A DNA stretch of 39,097 nt, taken from assembly GCA_009840165.1 (NCBI GenBank), contig VXOG01000082.1:1-39097 (forward strand), given 5' to 3'. Every line of letters starts with the position of its first letter. Position 1 is the stretch's first letter. Position numbers and translations under genes: made by a program. Origin of the DNA: Chloroflexota bacterium (GTDB taxonomy: Bacteria > Chloroflexota > Dehalococcoidia > Lucifugimonadales > UBA3495). Positions 15,028 through 22,096 of this stretch are shown here, in pieces. A model generated the notes under the pieces. It saw only the letters and a program-made list of their open reading frames with translations. It was not told where the DNA came from and did not search any database.

Positions 15028-16296
15028 ATGACGAATGACGACTACGGCCCCGGCCTCCTGGCACCCTACCGGGTCCTCGACCTCACCGACGGGCGGGGCC
15101 TGCTCTGTGGCAAGATGCTGGGGGACCTGGGCGCGGACGTAGTGCAGGTGGAACCCCCGGGCGGCAGCCCCGCCCGTAACGTCGGCCCGTTCTATCACGA
15201 CGAACCGGGAGCCGAGCGCAGCCTATTCTGGTGGGCCTACTGCGCCAACAAGCGGGGCATCACCCTGGACATCGCCACCGATGACGGGGCCGCGCTGCTC
15301 CGACGCCTGGTCTCCAACGCTGACTTCCTCATCGAGTCCGGCGACCCGGGACGCATGGCGTCGCTGGGTTTGGGATACGACGACTTGCAGGCCATCAACT
15401 CCCGGCTGGTGATGGTGTCCATCACCGCCTTCGGGCAGGATGGCCCTTATGCTGACTACCAGGCGTCGGACATCGTAGGCATGGCCCTCGGAGGATTCAT
15501 GCACCTCACCGGAGACGGCGACCGTCCGCCCCTGCGGGTCAGCATGCCCCAGTTCTACCAGCACGGCAGCGCCGCCGGTGCCGCTGCCGCCATGATCGCC
15601 CACACCCACCGACAGCTCACCGGAGAGGGCCAGCACGTGGACGTGTCCTGCCAGCAGGCCGTGGCCCGCACCCTGGCCCATGCTCCGCAGTACTGGGACC
15701 TGGAGCAGACCATCCTGCGCCGCATGGGAGCCTACCGGGAATCCGCCGGAGGCACCTTCACCCGCATCAACTGGCCGTGCAAAGACGGCTACGTGAATTT
15801 CCAACCCGGCGGAGGCACCGCCGGTTCTGCCCGCAGCGTCCGCGCCGTGCTGGAATGGATGACCGAAGAAGGCATGGGCAGCCCCGAGCTGGACGCCGTG
15901 AACTGGGAGGAGTTGGGCTATGGCACCGCCCGCGCCGAGATCATGGAGCAGACCGTCTCCGACGTCGCCCCATTCTTCATGACCCACACCCGCAACGAGC
16001 TTGCCGACGGCGCGCTGGAGCGGCGCATCCTGCTGTTCCCCGTGGCCACGCCGTCCGACATCCTGGCCCACCGCCAACTGGCTGCCCGCGACTACTACGA
16101 CCGGATTGAGCACGACGACATCGGCGAAACCGTCACCTACCCCGGCCACTTCGTCAAGGATATGCAGGACGCCAAACGGGTCGGCATACGCCGCCGCGCC
16201 CCCCGCGTCGGAGAGCACAACCGCGAAATCCTATGCGGCGAACTCGGCCTGAACGACCGCGACCTCGCCCGCCTCACACAATTGGGAGTCGTTTAG
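15028..16296 (+). CDS. Family III CoA-transferase (CaiB/BaiF type)
   Basis: A 422-residue enzyme that moves CoA between carboxylic acids. The start PYRVLDLTDGRGLLCGKMLG followed by DLGADVVQVEPP is the family signature. CANKRGITLDI and YDDLQAINSRLVMVSITAFG are next, and Asp148 in YQASDIVGMALGG is in the place of the catalytic aspartate. The C-terminal FPVATPSDILAHRQLAARDY is also typical. The start ATG at 15028 has AAGGG nine bases upstream. The cyclase gene lies upstream on the same strand. Substrate unknown. Confidence 0.92.
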   Translation: MTNDDYGPGLLAPYRVLDLTDGRGLLCGKMLGDLGADVVQVEPPGGSPARNVGPFYHDEPGAERSLFWWAYCANKRGITLDIATDDGAALLRRLVSNADFLIESGDPGRMASLGLGYDDLQAINSRLVMVSITAFGQDGPYADYQASDIVGMALGGFMHLTGDGDRPPLRVSMPQFYQHGSAAGAAAAMIAHTHRQLTGEGQHVDVSCQQAVARTLAHAPQYWDLEQTILRRMGAYRESAGGTFTRINWPCKDGYVNFQPGGGTAGSARSVRAVLEWMTEEGMGSPELDAVNWEELGYGTARAEIMEQTVSDVAPFFMTHTRNELADGALERRILLFPVATPSDILAHRQLAARDYYDRIEHDDIGETVTYPGHFVKDMQDAKRVGIRRRAPRVGEHNREILCGELGLNDRDLARLTQLGVV

Positions 16297-16299
16297 GTC

Positions 16300-16369
16300 T
16301 TTACATCGATATACAGGATCGACAGGATTCAGATATTTCAATCCTGTTTATCCTGTGAATCGATGTAAA
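16300..16369. repeat. Inverted repeat with 70-bp span
   Basis: TTTACATCGAT at the left end is mirrored by ATCGATGTAAA at the right. Inside, ACAGGATCGACAGGATT is mirrored by AATCCTGTTTATCCTGT. An RNA copy would fold into one long imperfect hairpin right after the CoA-transferase stop and just before the next CoA-transferase fragment. It may act on transcript ends, or be a mobile element end. Related in style to 14894-15002 but not the same sequence. Confidence 0.7.
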
Positions 16370-16393
16370 ATAATTGAGATTGGAGTTGAGTTG

Positions 16394-16708
16394 ATGGCCG
16401 ACTTGCCGTTGCAAGGACTGAAGGTTCTCGATTTCTGCTGGGTGGCCGTGGGGCCAATGACCACCAAGTACCTGTCGGAGTACGGCGCAACGGTGCTGCG
16501 GGTGGAATCGGCCAAGCGCCCCGAAACTCTGCGCCGCGCTGGCCCATTCGCCGGCGGCCAGTCGGGCATCAACCGCTCCGGCTACTTCGCCAACTACAAC
16601 GCCAACAAGTTCGGCCTGTCCATCGACATGGGCCACCCCAGGGCGCCGGAGTTGATCCTGCGCATCGCTGAGTGGGCCTGGCTTGACGGTAGGCAGTACC
16701 ATCTTTGA
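16394..16708 (+). pseudogene. CoA-transferase, 5' fragment only
   Basis: The frame starts MADLPLQGLKVLDFCWVAVG and carries the family III N-terminal features: GPMTTKYLSEYGATVLRVE, then ANYNANKFGLSIDM and LILRIAEWA. After about residue 96 (near 16683) the family-like sequence ends and eight unrelated residues lead to a stop, against more than 380 residues in the family. GGAG lies eight bases before the ATG. The break leads straight into the 3' flank of the SLOG gene, so it marks a recombination junction. The remainder of the gene is not seen in the window. Confidence 0.85.
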
Positions 16709-16822
16709 GATGTGGATGGGCCTGTAGCCTTTGGGGAATCGAGTTGATGGCCGCGTGCCGACGATTGCGGGCGATCCAAGATGTACCAACGTTCCAACCC
16801 GAACGGCTGGACAGCTCGATTG

Positions 16823-17665
16823 CTAAACGAAGGGTAGCAAGCTCCTTGCCCATTCGATAACCTTGATTGCGGCCGCAATCATGGGGAGAGTTTTCACAGC
16901 CCGCCACGCAGCGGTCAATTGGCGTTCGGTCTTCGTTGACCGTTCCGTTGGGGGAGGGGCGTCGAGTTCCCTGGCGAGCGTCTCCGCTGCCACTCTCGCC
17001 ACAACCTCCGGGGCGTTGATGGCGCGTTCCAAGGCGAGCAGCCCAAACCGGTTCTGCACGCTCTGGTGCGTATTCGGGAGGAAAAGACCGGGGTTCAACA
17101 CCATCTCCCTGCGCAGGGCCACGGCGCCCGCGCCGTCGTCAACTGTGGAGCCAAGTTGCAGGTCAAGCGGCAACACGGGCTTGCACGAGGCGATCATCTC
17201 AGCGCCAGCGGAATAGGTGCCCTTGCCGCCGCCGATGGCAAGCATAACGTCGGCTCTTTCGACCATCACCTTTCGGTACTCGCCGCCGGTGAACACCTCT
17301 CGCCGTATGGGGCAAAGTTCTACGACGTTTCTCTGCTCCAGATTTCTCAGCAGGCGCAGATTGTCGGCGTCCATCTTCGACTCCGGGGCTTCGTCAGACA
17401 TGACGACCCTCGCGTACGTGCGCAGGTTGTCGGTCGTGTTCTCGGCATAGTTCTCGTCTTCGCGCAGGACCAGCCAGTCGAACACGTGCGGCACGCCGTG
17501 CTCGTCCCTGGTGGACGCTTCATCCCCCGCAAGCACCACCAGGCCGCCGCCCCGTCTCAGCACCTCTCCAGCGAAGCTCCGAACGAACTGCAAAGCAATG
17601 TCCAACTTGTCAGCGGGACACGCGAGGCTTGCGCTGCCGGACAGCATTATGAATTTGCCGTTCAT
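16823..17665 (-). CDS. SLOG-domain protein, candidate CBASS-like effector
   Basis: A 280-residue protein with a Rossmann-like SLOG/LOG fold. It starts MNGKFIMLSGSASLACP (strand and loop), then EVLRRGGGLVVLAGDEAS, and has the nucleotide-binding glycine motif LAIGGGKGTYSAGAEMIA at about 142-159, followed by KPVLPLDL. The last 30 residues (RQLTAAWRAVKTLPMIAAAI to LLPFV) are a hydrophobic or amphipathic helix that may touch the membrane. SLOG domains bind nucleotide-derived ligands; in Thoeris ThsA a SLOG domain senses a cyclic ADP-ribose isomer. It lies 15 bases behind the CD-NTase, so sensing that enzyme's product is the natural reading. No other effector domain is visible. Confidence 0.78.
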   Translation of the reverse strand: MNGKFIMLSGSASLACPADKLDIALQFVRSFAGEVLRRGGGLVVLAGDEASTRDEHGVPHVFDWLVLREDENYAENTTDNLRTYARVVMSDEAPESKMDADNLRLLRNLEQRNVVELCPIRREVFTGGEYRKVMVERADVMLAIGGGKGTYSAGAEMIASCKPVLPLDLQLGSTVDDGAGAVALRREMVLNPGLFLPNTHQSVQNRFGLLALERAINAPEVVARVAAETLARELDAPPPTERSTKTERQLTAAWRAVKTLPMIAAAIKVIEWARSLLPFV

Positions 17666-17680
17666 CGGAATTTGCCGGCC

Positions 17681-18520
17681 TCAGTCCCCTTCACAGAACA
17701 GGGCGTTGAACTTCGCCCTGGTCGTGCAGGAGTTGACGTTGGCGCGCATCTGGGAAAAGTAGGTTGAGGCGCGGTTGCGAAGTCTGGAGTTCGCTGGGCC
17801 CAGATATTCGTCCACGTATCCGGATTGCCCGGTGGTATCGGCGATTGGGCTCTTCACCGCCGTCGCCGAGTGGGTGAGGAAGTGCTTGAGCATGGCCTTT
17901 GGGTCCTGGGACCCCTGATAGTTCCTGAAGGCGTTGATTGCCAGAGACTCCAGGTGATACCCGCTGAACTTCCTGCTGGGACGGCTGACGTGGCAGTTTG
18001 CCATGGCCTTGGCGAGCTTGATTACCTGTACCACTCTGCCGTTGTTGGCGTCGTTGACTTCGGCGAGCCTGCGGGCGAAGTTTTCAGGGTGCACCACGTT
18101 GCTCCAACCGGCGCTTCCCGGCTCGGCAATACGTACACCGCCGCTGGTGGTCCGAATGGCAGGCAGCACCTGGATTTCGATCCCACTGGCATAACTGACC
18201 GTCACCGCCAGGTTGCCTGCCCTCACGGAATTATTGGGCAGCCGCTCCTTTATGGTTCTTCGTACCTGCTGTATCACCACTGCCGGGGACTGGTTCAACA
18301 ATGAAGACTGGTTCACTATCAAAAGGACATCGACGTCGCTGAGGCCGGTGACGTAGGTGCCTCGCTGCACGGAACCCCCGTACATGGTCTGCACCACGTG
18401 CCCTGCGCTGCGGATTATGGTGCACAGGCTTTCAAGGTGTCTCGTGACCACCTGCTGGTTTCGGCGGACGTACTTTGCGAGCAATTCTTCGCAGTAGCGG
18501 TTGAAGTTATCGTTCGGCAT
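17681..18520 (-). CDS. CD-NTase (CBASS-like nucleotide cyclase)
   Basis: A 279-residue Pol-beta-like nucleotidyltransferase with the CD-NTase layout. MYGGSVQRGTYVTGLSDVDV holds the GS motif (49-50) and the two metal-binding aspartates Asp62 and Asp64. The third acidic residue is Glu115 in GIEIQVLPAI. Then come the W...V.P..F (WSNVVHPENFARRL), the NNGRVVQVIKLAK helix and SGYHLESLAI, as in SMODS/CD-NTase proteins. All catalytic positions look intact. These enzymes make cyclic di- or oligonucleotides on phage infection. Neither a Cap2/Cap3 nor a HORMA gene is present. The ATG at 18520 has AGGA nine bases upstream. The product is not predictable from sequence. Confidence 0.85.
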   Translation of the reverse strand: MPNDNFNRYCEELLAKYVRRNQQVVTRHLESLCTIIRSAGHVVQTMYGGSVQRGTYVTGLSDVDVLLIVNQSSLLNQSPAVVIQQVRRTIKERLPNNSVRAGNLAVTVSYASGIEIQVLPAIRTTSGGVRIAEPGSAGWSNVVHPENFARRLAEVNDANNGRVVQVIKLAKAMANCHVSRPSRKFSGYHLESLAINAFRNYQGSQDPKAMLKHFLTHSATAVKSPIADTTGQSGYVDEYLGPANSRLRNRASTYFSQMRANVNSCTTRAKFNALFCEGD

Positions 18521-18535
18521 GGATCACATTCCTGG

Positions 18536-18997
18536 TTATGGCCGTGCCTGGCTTCCGTCTCCGAGAAGGTCCTCCAAGACGACAATGGGCAAGCCTGGGA
18601 CACGGCGAAAGTCGGTGTCGTTGGTGACGAAGAGCGCGCAGCCATACCGAAGGGCTGTCGCCGCGTGGAGGGCGTCGGGCATCTTCAGACCGGTCTAGGC
18701 GCGCAGACGGGCAGCGTCTTCAAACACCTGGTACGAGGCATCAAGCAGTCTCACCGCATTGGACGCAAATAGCTCCCGGTATTGTAATTCAATCTCCGTG
18801 TTGCCATCCCGGAGCGGCTTTACCAGCGCCTCGACCACTAGGACGGGGCTGCTCACAACGGCGAGGTTGCCATCCTGAGCTTCCTGCCACATCGGTTCCA
18901 GCAGTGAGCGGTACGGCTCCACTCGCTCCACGCTGTAGATGAGGCCGCTGGCGTCGAGATAAACCAAGCCAGCAAGGGGAAGGGTCAGCGGTCCCAT
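18536..18997 (-). pseudogene. PIN-domain (VapC-like) toxin with in-frame amber stop
   Basis: The full frame is 153 codons, but a TAG at 18697-18695 (codon 101) interrupts it. Before it are the PIN residues Asp15 (LVYLDASGLIYS) and Glu56 (VLVVEALV). After it, in the same frame, are MPDALHAATAL (Asp108) and FVTNDTDF (Asp127, Asp129), so no indel is involved. The family would read a residue such as Glu there (AARLRA-x-TGLKMPDAL); GAG to TAG is one change. The shortened protein lacks the last active-site acids and should be inactive. It overlaps the antitoxin gene by 13 bases and ends 15 bases before the CD-NTase start. Confidence 0.85.
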
Positions 18998-19218
18998 GCC
19001 GCTTTCTCTTCCGACAGGTACGCCTTCACTTCCTCGGCGGTCTCAAACAGGCGGCGCTCCGGCCCGCCGTTGAGAATTTCCATGATCGGACGGCCCTTGA
19101 CGCTGGACTCGTGCAGCACCACGACGTCCACCGTCTGCCCCGCTTCCAACTCCGGGTTGACAAACTCCACCTTGCCTCCCGGCTGAACCGTCGTCCGCAG
19201 GTGCAATGCTTTCTGCAT
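18985..19218 (-). CDS. VapB-like antitoxin
   Basis: A 77-residue protein. MQKALHLRTTVQPGGKVEFV followed by NPELEAGQTVDVVVLHE looks like an AbrB-like or related small N-terminal DNA-binding part, and the acidic ETAEEVKAYLSEEKAAWDR end looks like a toxin-binding tail. AAGGAG lies eight bases before the ATG and starts right at the metallopeptidase stop, so the two are probably coupled. The antitoxin gene overlaps the PIN gene, the normal order for vapBC. Confidence 0.75.
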   Translation of the reverse strand: MQKALHLRTTVQPGGKVEFVNPELEAGQTVDVVVLHESSVKGRPIMEILNGGPERRLFETAEEVKAYLSEEKAAWDR

Positions 19219-19230
19219 GGTCGAAACTCC

Positions 19231-19800
19231 TTACTTGGCCCAGTCCCTCTCGAAAGGCTCGCAGAGTTGAGCCAGGATTGTCGGGTCGACGCTCGGAAAC
19301 AACTTCTCTAGAATGCACCGGGTTGCGATCTCAAGGGAGCCGCACGCATTTCTGATACGCCGGGCTGCCGTTAGGGGATCGGGAGGCAACTCCGACACAA
19401 GTTCCTGAGCTCGCCGGTATGACGCCATCCCAACTTTCTGGGGTTCCATGCCATGGCAGCGTTGGGCGTGGTCCGAAAAGGCGACGGCGATTCCTTCCGA
19501 CAGCCAGTTCCCGTTTCCGGGCAGAGGGTTTAGCAAGTGCACTGTCTCATGGGCCAATTCATAGACGGCCGTCGGCCAGTATGCTTCGGCGCTTCTACTC
19601 AACTCGGCGAACGCTCCATCAAGACTCGGCGTGTTGCGAATGTTTGGGCCAGCGTCGGCAAAAACCGGCTGGTGCATGACCCTTGAGCCGTCCCGCGGCC
19701 CAAGAACGCCCTCGGCGAGCTCCAGCAACTGCAATTGTAGTGACCACACGGCGCTGGGGTCTTGCCCCGGCGATGAAGCCGCCGGCAGAGTCAGTTCCAT
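19231..19800 (-). CDS. Small HExxH zinc metallopeptidase
   Basis: A 189-residue protein without signal peptide. ELAHETVHLLNPLPGNGNWL followed by SEGIA carries HExxH (His84, Glu85, His88) and Glu102 as a likely third ligand, the gluzincin order, with WLSEG as in the peptidase MA/M1-like group. The spacing to the glutamate (13 residues) is shorter than the 18 of classical M1 enzymes. I know of no better match. It is the first gene of the five-gene array and overlaps none of its neighbours. GGGAGGG lies about seven bases before the ATG. Confidence 0.65.
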   Translation of the reverse strand: MELTLPAASSPGQDPSAVWSLQLQLLELAEGVLGPRDGSRVMHQPVFADAGPNIRNTPSLDGAFAELSRSAEAYWPTAVYELAHETVHLLNPLPGNGNWLSEGIAVAFSDHAQRCHGMEPQKVGMASYRRAQELVSELPPDPLTAARRIRNACGSLEIATRCILEKLFPSVDPTILAQLCEPFERDWAK

Positions 19801-19990
19801 GTCTTACCCTCCCGCCCAACGCGGTACTTGATGTCGCAACTGTTTATGAAGTCCGCCTCATCGCCTCATCGCTCTTCAGGGATGCCTCGACTCTGAGCGC
19901 AGGCGAGCGACTCTGGTCGAGGATATTGAGCGCCACTCGACGCACCAGCGAGCGAATCTCAACCAACCCAAGCGTGGGATGGGGTTTAGT

Positions 19991-22087
19991 TTAATCGTCG
20001 TCGATGATCGTCATTATCCCTTCACCGTCTGCTATGGTCGCGCCCTTGGGGTTGGACAGGATGACCAGGAACACCTCATCCCGCTCGCGCCAGTCATCGT
20101 CATTCAGGTAGATCTCCGCGCTCCGGCTGGTTTGGCCGGGCTGGAATACCAACTCTCCGGACATGTGCCAGTACTCAGTGGCCAGAGCGTAATTCTGTAC
20201 GGAGCCGTAGAACTCCGGTTTCCAACTCACCCTCACCTCGTGGTCGACTGCTTCCGACAGCGCAACCTGGAACTCCACCTCTTTGCCTTCCGGCCCGGAA
20301 GCGTCCATGATGGAAACGGTTGGGCCATGCAGCCGCAGCATCAACCGGTCGCCGGCGTTCCAGGGCCGGGTGGCCTGGCTCCAGGTATAGGTTCCGGCGG
20401 AAGCGTCCACCGTGGCCGACTTCGCTTCCAGACTGAGGGAGACGGTTCCGTCCAGCGCGATGAAGTCCAGGGTCTGGCCCAGCAGTGAAACGTAGGGCGA
20501 GAGGGTCATGATGACTTTCTTATCCTGCCAAACCAGGCTCTTGACTGTGGCGGCGTAGCCCTGGGCGGTGATTGCCATAGGTTTCAAAACCCCGTTAGTT
20601 GCGTTGGCGCCCACGCCTTGGCCGATGGCCACAGGGTCAAAAAACGCCTCGTGCAGCGCGCCTGCCGGAGCCGTAGCCGACACTACGAAGCTCAGTTGAT
20701 TATTCACCGGTGCAAAGCCACAGACGTTGAATTCATGCCGGCGGCTGTGATTGGTAAATGCGTAGTTTCCAAAGGGTAGCGGTCGCCGATTGATTATCTG
20801 GTATTTGAAGCCATCCGTAGGGTCGTCGTTGTCGTCCACTATCTGCCCCTGAAACAACTCCGCATCTTCCCCGGTGAGGAAATTCTTTGGATATCCCCTT
20901 TCGCGGATTGTTCCATAATCGACCACAACGCTCCCGCCGGGGGATCCGGGAACGAAGTCCTTCTCACTTTGCTGCGGGGTCCGGGCCTCTCCAAAATAAG
21001 CCGCTACGTCCCTGTAATGCTTGAGGTAGTTGATAGATCGCTCAACGCAATAGTCGTACTCCGGCGTTCCGTCCCCCTTAACCCACTTGATGCGGGCCGT
21101 GACCTCCTGCAAGGTCATGAAGCCGGTCGGCTGGCCAGCGTCCAGATCCAGGACGAACCCCTGATTTCGGATGGCTTCCCCGATCTCCTGCCCGGTCATA
21201 GTTGCCATCTTCTGGTGTAACTCGTAGGGGCTGTGAGTCCTATCCCAATCGGTGGCGTAGGTAGTTTCCTCCGACGCTCGCTGAACGCCTTCCGCAGCTA
21301 CCGATGCGGCGCCGGCGGCCGGCAACCACACCGGGTTACGGGAATTTATTGTGTATTGGTCAGGATGATCTTCATGCACCGAGGCGAAGACGAAAGCTTG
21401 GGGAGGCGAATCGCTTCCGGAGCTTGCAGCTGCGGAGGATGCCGATGATTCTTTCTGGGAGTTCAGGAAAAGCAGGGCTTCTCCGTCATCCCAGTCGTCA
21501 TTGCCATTGGAGGTTTTTCCCACCAACTCAAACTCAGCAGGCCCGGCGCCCTTCAGGTATTCCAGAGCCTTGAAGCGATAAGTGGTGAGTATAGGGCTTG
21601 GGACAGGCTTGCCCGCCATTAGCAACTGGAGGACGTCAGGCGATTGCGCCGACAACAGCTGCGCCAGGACGATGACTTCTGATTTGAGGATGCGCTCCTC
21701 TAGAGGTGGGGGCGCGATATTGTCGTTCGCAATGTAGTGATTGTGGAGAACTTGGGTTCCCCCTTCCCCCACCAGCGGCGAATCTTCCTGCTGGACAGCA
21801 GGGACATCGTGGGGGGCATGGTCATTATAATCGGGGGGCGGCTGAGCCCTCTGTGATGGCGTTACAGCGGATTCTTCGCCATGGGCCCGTCCCTGAAGCG
21901 CCGGGCCGGGCTCACGGGGAGGCGCAACGACCATTGCATCAGGGGTTGCTGCCCCCGGAGTATGGCCTTGCGCGGCTTTGCTCTCGGCGCAACCGGTTAG
22001 AGCGAGAAAAATCACGCCCGCCGCCAACCATGGCGCAAAGACGTTCGAGAAGACGATTCGGCGCCGGAGGGCGCTTATTTCGAACAT
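19991..22087 (-). CDS. Secreted Calx-beta lipoprotein
   Basis: A 698-residue protein. A signal peptide ends in the lipobox LTGC (Cys33). A Pro/Ala-rich linker follows. Middle parts (EILKSEVIVLAQLL, INYLKHYRDVAAYF, FGNYAFTNHSRRHEFNVCGF) are not recognised. The last 95 residues are a Calx-beta domain: DASGPEGKEVEFQVALSEA, then GELVFQPGQTSRSAEI and the end DEVFLVILSNPKGATIADGEG. GAGG lies before the ATG. The start is nine bases behind the stop of the metzincin gene, so they are one operon; its job may be to hold or present the protease at the cell surface. This is inference. Confidence 0.8.
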   Translation of the reverse strand: MFEISALRRRIVFSNVFAPWLAAGVIFLALTGCAESKAAQGHTPGAATPDAMVVAPPREPGPALQGRAHGEESAVTPSQRAQPPPDYNDHAPHDVPAVQQEDSPLVGEGGTQVLHNHYIANDNIAPPPLEERILKSEVIVLAQLLSAQSPDVLQLLMAGKPVPSPILTTYRFKALEYLKGAGPAEFELVGKTSNGNDDWDDGEALLFLNSQKESSASSAAASSGSDSPPQAFVFASVHEDHPDQYTINSRNPVWLPAAGAASVAAEGVQRASEETTYATDWDRTHSPYELHQKMATMTGQEIGEAIRNQGFVLDLDAGQPTGFMTLQEVTARIKWVKGDGTPEYDYCVERSINYLKHYRDVAAYFGEARTPQQSEKDFVPGSPGGSVVVDYGTIRERGYPKNFLTGEDAELFQGQIVDDNDDPTDGFKYQIINRRPLPFGNYAFTNHSRRHEFNVCGFAPVNNQLSFVVSATAPAGALHEAFFDPVAIGQGVGANATNGVLKPMAITAQGYAATVKSLVWQDKKVIMTLSPYVSLLGQTLDFIALDGTVSLSLEAKSATVDASAGTYTWSQATRPWNAGDRLMLRLHGPTVSIMDASGPEGKEVEFQVALSEAVDHEVRVSWKPEFYGSVQNYALATEYWHMSGELVFQPGQTSRSAEIYLNDDDWRERDEVFLVILSNPKGATIADGEGIMTIIDDD

Positions 22088-22096
22088 GTATCAACC

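Noticed and set aside
16388..16752. 13-bp direct repeat GAGTTGATGGCCG near both sides of the CoA-transferase break
   Set aside because: Too short and offset from the break to be called an attachment site or target duplication; mentioned only in the junction finding.
19844..19966. A 40-residue frame (VEIRSLVRRVALNILDQSRS...) in phase with the Calx-beta lipoprotein, after its stop
   Set aside because: Calx-beta proteins normally end where this one does (TIIDDD), so readthrough is not needed. No good start or ribosome binding site; it could be a remnant but cannot be supported.
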